From Bacteroidaceae bacterium (GTDB lineage: Bacteria; Bacteroidota; Bacteroidia; Bacteroidales; Bacteroidaceae), in contig JAGBYI010000055.1 of the NCBI GenBank assembly GCA_017628845.1, forward strand, positions 1-57,064: a stretch of 57,064 bases of DNA, written 5' to 3'. The translations under genes were made by a program, and so were the position numbers. Below the pieces are notes generated by a model. It saw nothing but the letters and a program-made list of their open reading frames with translations. It was not told the origin of the DNA and did not search any database. Shown here one piece after another: positions 8,169 through 17,052 of this stretch (the first letter of the stretch is position 1; each line of letters opens with the position of its first letter).

Positions 8169-9716
8169 ATGAAGTACCCTATAGGCATACAGCAGTTTTC
8201 TGAATTGCGTTCAGGCGACTGGGTTTATGTAGACAAGACGGCACTTGTTTACCGTTTGGTGGATAACGGGAAGTACTACTTCCTTAGCCGTCCTCGCCGC
8301 TTTGGCAAGAGCCTGCTGATCTCTACCCTGAAGGCATACTTCGAGGGTCGCAAGGACTTGTTCCAAGGCCTTGCCATGGAACAGCTGGAAAAGGAGTGGA
8401 ATGAGTATCCCATACTTCACCTCGACCTGAATGCAGAGAGGTACACGTGCCATGCCGAACTTGCAAACATCCTTGACACCTATTTGCGCCAATGGGAAGC
8501 GGAATACGGTTCGCAGGAGGGTGGCAATCCCAGTCTTTCGCAACGTTTTCATGCCGTAATCCGTGCTGCCAAGCAGAAGACTGGGCGCAATGTGGTGGTC
8601 CTGGTGGACGAATACGACAAGCCCATGCTTCAGGCTATAGGCAAGGACGAGTTGCAGGACGAATTTCGTGCCACTTTGAAATCGTTCTATGGCGTGATGA
8701 AGAGTGCCGATGCGGATATACGCTTTGTTATGCTCACCGGTGTCAGCAAGTTCAGTAAGGTGAGTGTGTTCAGCGATCTGAACAACTTGATGGATATATC
8801 TATGAGTCCTAACTATTACGATATATGCGGTATATCCGAACAGGAACTACGAGATGTTTTCGACGAGTCGGTCGGTGAACTTGCCAAGGCGAACGAGCAG
8901 ACCAAGGAGGAGGCATACGAAATGCTGAAGCAGCGTTATGACGGTTATCATTTCGCTCCTGATTCATTGGGGATGTACAATCCATTCAGTGTTTTATGGA
9001 CATTAAATGAACGTCAGTACGGCAGTTACTGGTTCAGTACTGGTACGCCAACCTACCTTGTGGAACTGATGAAGGAGGTGGACATGAATCCCACGGAACT
9101 GTCGGGCTACGAGGCCAGTGCCAGCGAACTGGACAGTGTGCAGATAAAGGTGGACAATCCTATTGCGGTGCTCTATCAGAGCGGTTACCTTACTATCAAA
9201 GACTATGACCGCAGCGTCCGCCTGTACACATTGGACTATCCCAACGAGGAGGTAAAGGAGGGCTTTGTCAGCTTCCTGATGCCTTACTACACCCCAATTT
9301 CGCAGAACGACTCCCCGTCGTTTGTTGGCAAGTTCGTGCGTGAGGTAAGAAACGGCAAGGTGGATGCCTTCATGTTGCGCTTAAAGGCGCTGATGGCAGA
9401 CACACCATACGAATTGATACGCGACCTGGAGGTTCATTACCAGAATGTGATGTTTATCTTTACCAAGCTGATGGGCCTCTATGTCCAGGCAGAGTACCGT
9501 ACTTCCCGTGGCCGAATAGACCTGACGATAGGAACCGACAAGTACGTTTACATCATAGAACTGAAACTTGACGGCTCTGCCGAGGAGGCCCTGGCACAGA
9601 TAAACGAGAAGGATTATGCTCTGCCCTTCGCCGTGGACGGCAGGGAGGTTGTCAAGATAGGAGCAAACATCACCAGCGAGACCCGCAACCTGGAACGCTG
9701 GGTGATGGAGAGTTGA
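8169..9716 (+). CDS. AAA-ATPase-like protein with C-terminal PD-(D/E)XK nuclease domain
   Basis: Member of the Bacteroidales-rich AAA-ATPase_like/DUF1703-type family, 515 aa, which is full length. The N-terminal ATPase has the P-loop RRFGKS at residues 43-48 and Walker B VVLVDEYDKPM near 142-152. The C-terminal PDDEXK_9-type nuclease fold shows GRIDLTIG near 447 and the catalytic ELKLD near 463. These genes are multicopy and often mobile in gut Bacteroidota, and their biological role is unresolved. A defence or mobile-element function is often suspected. The gene stands alone between two repeat-rich gaps of 724 and 510 bp with its own promoter, which fits an independent cargo gene. Confidence 0.88.
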   Translation: MKYPIGIQQFSELRSGDWVYVDKTALVYRLVDNGKYYFLSRPRRFGKSLLISTLKAYFEGRKDLFQGLAMEQLEKEWNEYPILHLDLNAERYTCHAELANILDTYLRQWEAEYGSQEGGNPSLSQRFHAVIRAAKQKTGRNVVVLVDEYDKPMLQAIGKDELQDEFRATLKSFYGVMKSADADIRFVMLTGVSKFSKVSVFSDLNNLMDISMSPNYYDICGISEQELRDVFDESVGELAKANEQTKEEAYEMLKQRYDGYHFAPDSLGMYNPFSVLWTLNERQYGSYWFSTGTPTYLVELMKEVDMNPTELSGYEASASELDSVQIKVDNPIAVLYQSGYLTIKDYDRSVRLYTLDYPNEEVKEGFVSFLMPYYTPISQNDSPSFVGKFVREVRNGKVDAFMLRLKALMADTPYELIRDLEVHYQNVMFIFTKLMGLYVQAEYRTSRGRIDLTIGTDKYVYIIELKLDGSAEEALAQINEKDYALPFAVDGREVVKIGANITSETRNLERWVMES

Positions 9717-10108
9717 ACGATGAACGTTTAACGATTAACGATTAACGATTAACGAGGAGTGGTGAGCGGAAACACCCTGCAGTAGGGACGCTGCGTGCAG
9801 CGTCCGAAAATTAAAGCATACACCCAACGCTGACACAACGAAAAAATGTTTAGCGTTTAATGTTTAACGGTGAGCGGTGAGCGGTTAGTGGTGAGCGGAA
9901 ACATCCAACAGTAGGGACGTTGCGTGCAGTGTCCGAAAACACAGGCATACATCCAGCGCTGACACAACGAAAAAATGTTTAGCGTTTAATGTTTAACGGT
10001 GAGCGGAAGCATCCAACAGTAGGGACGCTGCGTGCAGCGTCCGAAAATAAAAGCATACATCCAATGCAGACAAGGGGAGATACAATACGGACGCTGCACG
10101 CAGCGTCC
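9717..10108. repeat. Cluster of four REP-like palindromes in near-tandem units
   Basis: The palindrome GGACGCTGCGTGCAGCGTCC (9-bp arms around GT) occurs at 9786-9805, at 10023-10042 and, reversed, at 10089-10108. A variant at 9915-9934 has both changed bases giving G:U pairs. The first three sit in direct repeats of about 129 and 108 bases that share TGACACAACGAAAAAATG, TTTAGCGTTTAATGTTTAACG and GTGAGCGG words. A run of ATTAACG heptamers (about 9730-9754) starts the cluster. The 510-base gap 9717-10226 otherwise shows no gene. Confidence 0.85.
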
Positions 10109-10226
10109 CTACTTTGTTAACTACTCACCCGTAATCTATACGGAGTAAACTGCTGTAGGCACTCCGTCACGGCGGCTGGTGTGGAGGTAAAGGGTGTGCG
10201 GTATAGAGGGGGATGATAAATTATAG

Positions 10227-11051
10227 TCAGAAAAGTTTTTCTGCAGCCTCGCGCCCCATCTGGTAGACGCGTTTCATCTTTTCTACGTTCTGCTCTGTAC
10301 GGCCTATGGGCAGGGTGTCGTCGGGAGCTATGACGGTGATGCGCCCTGCTTTTTCCTCCTGGGCAAGGTATTCCAGTTGGGCATTGTACATGATGTGGCG
10401 ACGGTTCATCACATCAATCACGGCAGGGTACTTGCGCATGAGGGTGTGGAACAGGGGCATCAGTTTGGTACGCTTCTTGGTAAAACCCTTTGGTTGTGTC
10501 AGGATGACGATGTTGTGCTCGTACCCCAGGTTTTGAAAATACTTCAGAGGTATGCTGTCCGACATGCCCCCGTCCAGAAGCTGTCTGCCTTCCAATTCCA
10601 CCGGTATGGACACCAGTGGCAGAGCAGAGGATGCACGCAACCATTCCATGAAGTCGTAGTCTACGGGTGGAGTGAGATGCTTGTAGACAGGTTCGCCAGT
10701 AAGCACGTCTGTACACACGACGTGATATTCCACTGAACTCTTGTTGAAGGTATCCTTGTCAAAGATGTCTATCTCGTCGGGCAAGGTGTGATAGGCAAAT
10801 TCCGGGTCCATGAGATTGCCAGTACGCAGCAGCGGGCGCAATCCCATGTAGCGCGGCTCTTTGGTCATATTGACATTGTAGCGTAGGATCCTGCCTGGTT
10901 GCTTGGATACGTAGTTACAGCCAAAGCATGCTCCGGCCGACACACCTACGATGCCGTCCACCTTTATGTCGCGCTCCATCATCACGTCGAGAACTCCGGC
11001 GGTAAACAGACCTCGCAGGCCACCGCCTTCAAGAACAAGTCCAGTCTTCAT
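10227..11051 (-). CDS. Patatin-like phospholipase family protein
   Basis: Predicted serine acyl hydrolase of the patatin fold, 274 aa, cytosolic or membrane-associated because there is no signal peptide. Family motifs are complete: oxyanion-hole GGGLRG at residues 9-14, nucleophile elbow GVSAG near 37-41 and the dyad aspartate in LLDGGMSDSIP near 160. The compact form resembles the RssA/YjjU-like bacterial group rather than the secreted PlpD type. Substrate (phospholipid or other acyl ester) is unknown. A nine-base repeat array lies just upstream of its start. It is followed on its 3' side by the REP cluster. Confidence 0.88.
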   Translation of the reverse strand: MKTGLVLEGGGLRGLFTAGVLDVMMERDIKVDGIVGVSAGACFGCNYVSKQPGRILRYNVNMTKEPRYMGLRPLLRTGNLMDPEFAYHTLPDEIDIFDKDTFNKSSVEYHVVCTDVLTGEPVYKHLTPPVDYDFMEWLRASSALPLVSIPVELEGRQLLDGGMSDSIPLKYFQNLGYEHNIVILTQPKGFTKKRTKLMPLFHTLMRKYPAVIDVMNRRHIMYNAQLEYLAQEEKAGRITVIAPDDTLPIGRTEQNVEKMKRVYQMGREAAEKLF

Positions 11052-11061
11052 TGGAAAATTT

Positions 11062-11115
11062 TTAGGGTCTTTAGGGACTGTAAGGTCTTTTGGGACTTTA
11101 GGGACTCCGGGGGCT
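11062..11115. repeat. Six 9-base repeats, consensus TTAGGGACT
   Basis: Units read TTAGGGTCT, TTAGGGACT, GTAAGGTCT, TTTGGGACT, TTAGGGACT, CCGGGGGCT without gaps. The array lies between the patatin start (11051) and the stop of the small minus-strand gene (11121). If cotranscribed, it would form the upstream untranslated region of the patatin message. Confidence 0.7.
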
Positions 11116-11120
11116 GTTCT

Positions 11121-11366
11121 TTACATCATGGCTCCCAGAATACGCTGGAAGAAACCGGGATGCTCCTCCTTCCAGTGCTGTACGGCGTCGTTCAGTGCCT
11201 TGACATCGACCTGTTCGGGCAAGAGGACGCGACCGTCCTGCATCTTTATGGTGATGTTCAGATTTTCGTCCGAGGTGGAACTCTCTATGCCGGCGTAGTT
11301 CAAAACCAGATGTCCCTCGCAAGCGTCGGTGAGGGCAGTGAGCATGTTCAGTGTGATTTCGTCCAT
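11121..11366 (-). CDS. Small 81-aa protein of unknown function
   Basis: Short minus-strand gene starting MDEITLNMLTALTDACEGHL. The ATG at 11366 is preferred over the upstream ATG at 11399, because a -7 box (TAACTTTG on the minus strand, 11397-11404) would place the transcript start near 11390, inside the longer frame. The protein is mostly polar with a central NLNITIKMQDGRVLLPEQVD stretch and no signal peptide. I do not recognise a family. It lies upstream of the patatin gene on the same strand and may share its transcript. Confidence 0.55.
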   Translation of the reverse strand: MDEITLNMLTALTDACEGHLVLNYAGIESSTSDENLNITIKMQDGRVLLPEQVDVKALNDAVQHWKEEHPGFFQRILGAMM

Positions 11367-11396
11367 GTGTGTATGGTAAATACTTAAGTTGTGATG

Positions 11397-11404
11397 CAAA
11401 GTTA
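11397..11404 (-). promoter_or_regulatory. -7 promoter box for the small minus-strand gene
   Basis: TAACTTTG on the minus strand fits TAnnTTTG. No good TTTG is seen 19-20 nt upstream, so support is partial. It decides the start codon of the 81-aa gene. Confidence 0.4.
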
Positions 11405-11531
11405 GTCAAATAAATCTAAATAGCAGTAAAAAAGTGTAAATTAGGTCAATTATGAGGTGATTTTGTTGGAAGGTGTACGATATTTGTGTTACTTTGTGCT
11501 TGTGATAATTAGCTCAAACATTTATTGCAAG

Positions 11532-14500
11532 ATGAATAGACTGATAAGTACAATTTTCCTTGCCATGGCATTGCTCATGCCCATGGCAGTGGGTGCACGC
11601 GAGGACGAACTGGCCCAGATTCTGGAACAATGTCTGCTGAGGGAGGCCAATTCCCCGGATAGCATAGAGTACAACCTGCAGTACCTGGAGAGTGTGAGGG
11701 AAAGCAAGAGCGGAACTGCCCGTGCCGTGTATTCGGCAGCATTGGGCCAACTGTATGCCAAGCGTGCATATTCCGATGCTACGGGGGCGTGGCGCCGCAG
11801 AAGTCTGGAACTCTTCCGTGAGGCCCTGGCAGAACCGGAACTCCTGTACAACGCTCCCACTAAGGACTGGCTGCCGGTGGTGAATCGTGGCAAGGACGAG
11901 AAGGTGTACGGTCGCAACATGCTGTATGTGGTGTGGAAGGCAGCACACGATTGGGTTCCGGTGGACTCGGTGATGAGCGAACAGGAACTGATAGACTTCT
12001 ATGTGGCTCATGGCAACAGTAAACCTGCCCAGGTGAAGGCAGAAAAGGAACGTCTTTGGGCTATCCGCGACTCCATATTAGACGCTGCTCCGAAGCTGAG
12101 GGTGTACATGGCAGAGGTCTACTATCCCGGAGACTCCCTGAATCTGACCATAGAGGACTCTGTCAACGTGAAGCAGGTGCAGTGGCGTTTGCTGGACAGT
12201 CGTGGCAAGCTGCTGGAAAAGAACCCGCTTGTCGCCCCCACCAAGCCTGGGCGCTATATAATGGAGTTCAGTTGCAAGACAGATGTCCGTCTGTGGGAGA
12301 AGCCCAAGAAAGTGAAGAAAAACTTCGTGGTATCGGCCCTACAGTGCTTTGTGACGGATATGCCCGGCAAACAGGTACGTGTCACTGCAGTGGATGCTCG
12401 CACAGGCAAACCAATGCCAGAAGCTACGGTGATAAAAGGCAAGGAGAAGAACACGGTACGAAATACCGTGCGTGTTGTCCTGGGTGCGGACAGTTGCCTG
12501 CCGGAAATTGCATACTATGACAGTTATCAGTACAGTGCACCGTCTTCCAAGGAGCAGTCACGCGTGGCCATTTATACGGACAGAAGCATATACCGTCCAG
12601 GCCAGAAGGTGCAGATGTCTTCCATCCTGTATAGCATGAAGCACTGGGAGGCACAGGTCCGGCAAAGTACCGAATGCAGGGTTCAGCTGCAGGAGCAGAG
12701 GACTCGTAAGGTGCTGGCGGACACGACGCTTCGCTCGGACGATTTCGGTACTCTGAGCGCAACAATGGAGATTCCCATGGATGCGGAACTGGGCAACTAC
12801 TGGGTGCGTGTGGATGGTACGGTTCACGACATACGGGTGGAGGAGTACAAGCGCCCGGTGTTCTACGTGGAGATGGACGAGAGGGATATGGAAGTGAGTG
12901 TCCTGCCCATGGAAGAGGAGGAAGAAGAGGAAGGTGAGGAAGAAGAGGTTAAGGATAGCATAATATACATGTCTGGACGTGCCATGAACTATGACGGCAC
13001 ACCTCTGAGAGGCGGCAGGGTAACTGCCACTGCAAGGAGAATGACTTGCTGGTGGTGGCGAGGGATGTCTGCTGACGAGACCCGCCACTTGGATACCGTC
13101 TATACAGATATGGAGGGAAGATTTGTGCTGGCGGTACCTGTGAGCCGGGCCTATACCTATCGCTACGCTCCCAGGGTGAAGGTGGATGTATCTGTGCTTT
13201 CCGCCCAGGGCGAAACTCAGACCGACTATGCCTTCGTGCGCCTGTTTGCCGATCCCCCAATGGTGGAGACAGGGAAGAGGGCCAAGGAATGGCTGGAGTG
13301 TCCTGTTGATTCCTTTGATGCCCAAACGCCTGCCAGGTTGGAGTTCAGGATGCCGGCAGGAGAGCAGCGCTATGTCTTCCTGACCGCCTTTGCCGGCGAG
13401 AGCGTGGCAATAGATACAGTGATGCTGCTGACGGATACACTGACATGCATGGATATTCCATATAAGGACAGTTATGCCGACGGCCTTCGCCTGATGGCAA
13501 CATACGTGCTGGATGGCATGGTGCGTTCCAAGAACATTCCATTGTACAAACGGCTTCCTGATACCAGACTTCATCTGCATTGGGAAACTTTCCGCGACTT
13601 TACCCAACCAGGTGCAACAGAGCAATGGACCATGCGTGTGACTGATGCCAAGGGACAGCCCGTGGATGCCAATGTGATGCTGGGTATGTACGATGCGTCC
13701 TTGGATGCGTTTGGCGCTAATGAATGGAAGTTTGTTCTGCCCATGAACCACTACTTGCCCTATACTCAGCAATGGAGCATGGGATGGTTCTATAAGTTGG
13801 ACATGTTATGCGAAATGAAATTCTATGTCTGGTATCCCAAGATTCCCCAATATGAGTACAGTGCCTTTAACCAGGATTACTTTAACCGAAAGAATGTAAC
13901 CATGCTGTTTGAAAGGACATTTTCCGGTGGTACTCAAAGGTATATCAAAGTTAATAGTCCAAGTGCCGGTATGGCAGGGATGGAAGAATCGGCACAAATT
14001 CAGGAAGATGACATTTTTGCTGGTGTGGATGTGAGAACGGATTTCAGCGAGACCGCCATGTTCATGCCTCAGTTGCGCACAGATGCCGAAGGTAGGGTGT
14101 CGATAACATTCACCATGCCCCAGAGTCTGACCACATGGCGTCTGAATGGCTTGGCACATACCAAGGACATGCGCTCAGGCACATTATCGGATAAGGTGGT
14201 GGCACGCAAGGCTCTGACCGCAAAGCTGCACTTGCCAAGGTTTGTACGTGAGAAGGACCATCTGTCGTTCTCGGTACAGGTGTCCAATACTGGCGAGGCG
14301 GCTCAGCAGGGCAAGGTACAGGTTCAGGTAATGGATGCACAGACCGACAGGGTGCTGATGAAGAAGACCATGGCATTTCTGGTAGACAAGGACAGGGACA
14401 GTGTCCTCGTGTTCTCGTGTGACGTGCCCGAAGGCATTGAGGGACTGAAGTTCAAGGCTGTTGCCATTGCCGGGAAGGACAGTGATGGCGAGCAAAGGGA

Positions 14501-15968
14501 GATTCCTGTGCTCTCTTCTGTAGTGGAACTAACAGAAAGCAAGGCCCTAACCTTGGAAGCAGGGCAAAGCGAAACGGTGAATCTTGCTGACCTCTTCCCC
14601 GTTGGAGCACAAGACAAGCGGGTGATAGTGGAGAAGGTGGCCGATCCGGTGCAGATGGCATTGGATGCCTTGCCTAAGGCGGCACAGCCCTCAAACGGAG
14701 ATGTCCTTTCCTATGCCGCTGCCTACTATGCTGCATGCAAGTTGGGTCTGCCCGACACCACCTTATATATAAATAAGGTATATACCATGCAGAAGGAAGA
14801 TGGCAGTATGCCATGGTTCCCCGGCCTGGCAGGCAATGCTTATCTGACACGAGAAGTGGGCTATCTGCTGGCACGCCTGAACTCCGCCAACGCCAATGCC
14901 AGAAGGGTAATGACTGGTATCAAGCGCTATCTGAAGGCTTCCCTTGAGGAGAGCATTGAGAAGCGTAAGGAGCACAACAAGGACTGGACACCCTGGCTCT
15001 CCGATCTGCGCACCCTCTATGTCCTTGTGAAGGACGGCGAGGCAGACAAGGAAACACTGCAGCTGGTAAAGAAGGTGCTGAAGCGTCTGCCCGACAACAT
15101 GGAGGAGATGGACAGCGAGTACATAGCCATAGCCATGATAGTGAAGCATGCTCTGAAGGAAGCGGTGCTGAAGGATGGAGTGAAGGTTCTGGAGTTCCGC
15201 CTGAACCATAAGGACGGAACTTATTTGGCATACCGTGGTGGCAGCTGGCCAAGCATAGACCGCCGTCTGCACATCCACACGCAGGTGATGGAGGCATGGC
15301 AGACGGTATGTCCTGAAGACACCGCTACCATCCGTGGAATGCAGTACTGGCTCCTGAACCAGAAGCGCACACAGGGATGGAAGTCTCCCATAGACTGCAT
15401 AGATGCCGTATATGCCCTGACGGGAGGCAAGATGCAGAAGAAGGCAGAGCCTGCCTCTGTGGTGCAACGGGATACCTTGGACATTTCCAAGAACAAGTCT
15501 GTCGTGATAACGAACAACGGTGATGGTGTTGTGTGGGCAGCAGTATATGGCGAGTACACCTTGCCTGTGGAGCAGGTGAAGAGTGCCGGAACGGACTTCG
15601 CTCTGCAGCGTACATTCAGTACCACGGAACCCAAGGTGGGCGACCGCATAAAGGAGAGGATTGTGATAGAGGCAAAGCGCGACTGTGAATACGTGGTGCT
15701 CAGTGTGCCCCGTGCCGGATGTGCTGAACCTGTAAGCAAACTGTCGGGCTGTGCCTGGCAGAAGGGGTTGTCGTACTATATGGAGGTTCGTGACGACCGT
15801 ACAGACTACTTTATTCCTGCCCTGCCGCATGGCAAGTATGTGCTGGAAACGGAAATGACCGTAGAGCGCAAGGGAAATTATGCTTCTGGCGTGCCAACGA
15901 TAAAGTGCTGCTATGCTGAAGAGTTCAGGGCGCATGGTGAGAATGTAAGGATGATAGTAAAGGAGTAA
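11532..15968 (+). CDS. Alpha-2-macroglobulin-like secreted protein lacking the thioester motif
   Basis: Predicted exported bacterial alpha-2-macroglobulin family protein, about 1478 aa. The start is taken at MNRLISTIFLAMALLMPMAVG (ATG 11532), giving a proper signal peptide, not 25 codons upstream. It has MG-type beta domains (AIYTDRSIYRPGQKVQMSSI marks the MG2 domain), then the conserved A2M block MPQSLTTWRLNGLAHTKDM, followed by an alpha-alpha toroid-like helical region. Where thioester members carry CxEQ, this protein reads ALPKAAQPSNGDVLSYAAAYYAA, so covalent trapping is not expected. A glutamate run of about 15 residues lies in the middle (12916-12950). DUF4837 and DUF1573 genes follow. 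A role in periplasmic protease trapping or envelope defence is inferred from the family. Confidence 0.85.
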   Translation: MNRLISTIFLAMALLMPMAVGAREDELAQILEQCLLREANSPDSIEYNLQYLESVRESKSGTARAVYSAALGQLYAKRAYSDATGAWRRRSLELFREALAEPELLYNAPTKDWLPVVNRGKDEKVYGRNMLYVVWKAAHDWVPVDSVMSEQELIDFYVAHGNSKPAQVKAEKERLWAIRDSILDAAPKLRVYMAEVYYPGDSLNLTIEDSVNVKQVQWRLLDSRGKLLEKNPLVAPTKPGRYIMEFSCKTDVRLWEKPKKVKKNFVVSALQCFVTDMPGKQVRVTAVDARTGKPMPEATVIKGKEKNTVRNTVRVVLGADSCLPEIAYYDSYQYSAPSSKEQSRVAIYTDRSIYRPGQKVQMSSILYSMKHWEAQVRQSTECRVQLQEQRTRKVLADTTLRSDDFGTLSATMEIPMDAELGNYWVRVDGTVHDIRVEEYKRPVFYVEMDERDMEVSVLPMEEEEEEEGEEEEVKDSIIYMSGRAMNYDGTPLRGGRVTATARRMTCWWWRGMSADETRHLDTVYTDMEGRFVLAVPVSRAYTYRYAPRVKVDVSVLSAQGETQTDYAFVRLFADPPMVETGKRAKEWLECPVDSFDAQTPARLEFRMPAGEQRYVFLTAFAGESVAIDTVMLLTDTLTCMDIPYKDSYADGLRLMATYVLDGMVRSKNIPLYKRLPDTRLHLHWETFRDFTQPGATEQWTMRVTDAKGQPVDANVMLGMYDASLDAFGANEWKFVLPMNHYLPYTQQWSMGWFYKLDMLCEMKFYVWYPKIPQYEYSAFNQDYFNRKNVTMLFERTFSGGTQRYIKVNSPSAGMAGMEESAQIQEDDIFAGVDVRTDFSETAMFMPQLRTDAEGRVSITFTMPQSLTTWRLNGLAHTKDMRSGTLSDKVVARKALTAKLHLPRFVREKDHLSFSVQVSNTGEAAQQGKVQVQVMDAQTDRVLMKKTMAFLVDKDRDSVLVFSCDVPEGIEGLKFKAVAIAGKDSDGEQREIPVLSSVVELTESKALTLEAGQSETVNLADLFPVGAQDKRVIVEKVADPVQMALDALPKAAQPSNGDVLSYAAAYYAACKLGLPDTTLYINKVYTMQKEDGSMPWFPGLAGNAYLTREVGYLLARLNSANANARRVMTGIKRYLKASLEESIEKRKEHNKDWTPWLSDLRTLYVLVKDGEADKETLQLVKKVLKRLPDNMEEMDSEYIAIAMIVKHALKEAVLKDGVKVLEFRLNHKDGTYLAYRGGSWPSIDRRLHIHTQVMEAWQTVCPEDTATIRGMQYWLLNQKRTQGWKSPIDCIDAVYALTGGKMQKKAEPASVVQRDTLDISKNKSVVITNNGDGVVWAAVYGEYTLPVEQVKSAGTDFALQRTFSTTEPKVGDRIKERIVIEAKRDCEYVVLSVPRAGCAEPVSKLSGCAWQKGLSYYMEVRDDRTDYFIPALPHGKYVLETEMTVERKGNYASGVPTIKCCYAEEFRAHGENVRMIVKE

Positions 15969-15992
15969 AATAAACAATAAAGGCGAGAAACC

Positions 15993-16982
15993 ATGAAACG
16001 TATTGTATGGATGCTGCTGGCAGTACTGCTGGTTGCATGTTCGGGAGAAGGAGAGAAAAAGAAAGTGCTGGTAAGTTCCAAGGGTTTGCCCAGCGAATTG
16101 CTCTTGGTGGTGGATAAGGCAGCGTGGAACAGTGACTTGCAAGATTCCATAAACGGCATAGTGAAGGCACAGGTGCCGGGACTGATGCAGGTGGAGGAAC
16201 TGTTTCGTGTGACCAGGATTCTAAGTCATGACTACGAGGCCACACATACGACATTTCACACCAAGTTGTTCGTGAAGGTGGACAAAACCCTGGACAAACC
16301 ACTGATGGGAACCCGTCGCAATGAGCATGCCAAGCCTCAAGTGGAGTTGGTAGTAGCAGCTCCTTCGATAGATGTGTTGCGTGAGTATCTTATGTTGAAT
16401 TCGGATCGTATCAAGGAGATTCTTCTTGAGGCGCAGATAGACAAGCGTGTGGAACTGCTCAGGAAGAAATACAGCAAGAAGGTGGATGACGACTTGAAAG
16501 AAGTTCTTGGCATGTCGGTACGTGCTCCGGAGAACATGAAGGCCACGAAGAAGGGTGAGAACTTCCTTTGGGGTGGCACCAACCTGTTGGAGAAGGACTT
16601 GAACCTGGTGGTCTACACCTACGACTGGCACGGCGAGGACCTGCAGAATGTTGGCCGCTATGTGGAAGTGCGCGATTCTGTGATGAAGCACAATATTCCA
16701 GGTTCCCATGAAGGCCAGTGGATGCAGACTGTACGGGAGAAGGAGAAAGGCAATCCGATAGTGGAATGTGCCGAACGTGTGATAAACGGACGTAAGGTGA
16801 TGGAAGCGCGAGGACTGTGGGAGATGAGGAACGGAGCCTTGGGTGGCCCATTCGTAAGTCTGTCCCGTGTAGATACTGTGGCACGCAAAGTAATTGTGGG
16901 CGAAGGATTTGTATACTCCCCTTCTACGGAAAAGCGCGACCTTGTACGTCAGATGGAGGCTGTGCTAAGGACCTTGAAGTAG
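15993..16982 (+). CDS. DUF4837 family lipoprotein
   Basis: Predicted lipoprotein of 329 aa with lipobox LLVACSGEG (lipid cysteine near residue 15). The start of the mature region (SSKGLPSELLLVVDKAAW), then PGLMQVEELFRVTRI and the late LWGGTNLLEKDLNLVVYTY are the features by which I place it in DUF4837, a Bacteroidota-only family of unknown function. It follows the A2M-like gene by 24 bp and is probably cotranscribed with it. No catalytic residues can be named. Confidence 0.75.
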   Translation: MKRIVWMLLAVLLVACSGEGEKKKVLVSSKGLPSELLLVVDKAAWNSDLQDSINGIVKAQVPGLMQVEELFRVTRILSHDYEATHTTFHTKLFVKVDKTLDKPLMGTRRNEHAKPQVELVVAAPSIDVLREYLMLNSDRIKEILLEAQIDKRVELLRKKYSKKVDDDLKEVLGMSVRAPENMKATKKGENFLWGGTNLLEKDLNLVVYTYDWHGEDLQNVGRYVEVRDSVMKHNIPGSHEGQWMQTVREKEKGNPIVECAERVINGRKVMEARGLWEMRNGALGGPFVSLSRVDTVARKVIVGEGFVYSPSTEKRDLVRQMEAVLRTLK

Positions 16983-17012
16983 GTCTTGCCATTCCGCTTT
17001 TGCCTGGATAAA

Positions 17013-17044
17013 TTTGGTTAATCTGCCACTTCTTTGTATCTTTG
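17013..17044 (+). promoter_or_regulatory. Bacteroidota-type promoter close to the DUF1573 start
   Basis: TTTG at 17013-17016, 20-nt spacer, TATCTTTG at 17037-17044. The predicted transcript start (about 17049-17051) falls only a few bases before the ATG at 17053, so the mRNA would be almost leaderless. Confidence 0.65.
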
Positions 17045-17052
17045 CCAGTGAT

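Noticed and set aside
12558-13772. 404-aa minus-strand frame opposite the A2M-like gene
   Set aside because: Shadow frame with His/Gln-rich low-information sequence. The plus-strand gene fully explains the region.
14763-16142. 459-aa minus-strand frame opposite the A2M-like gene
   Set aside because: It is the reverse shadow of a well-supported gene. The translation is His/Leu-rich, without domain motifs.
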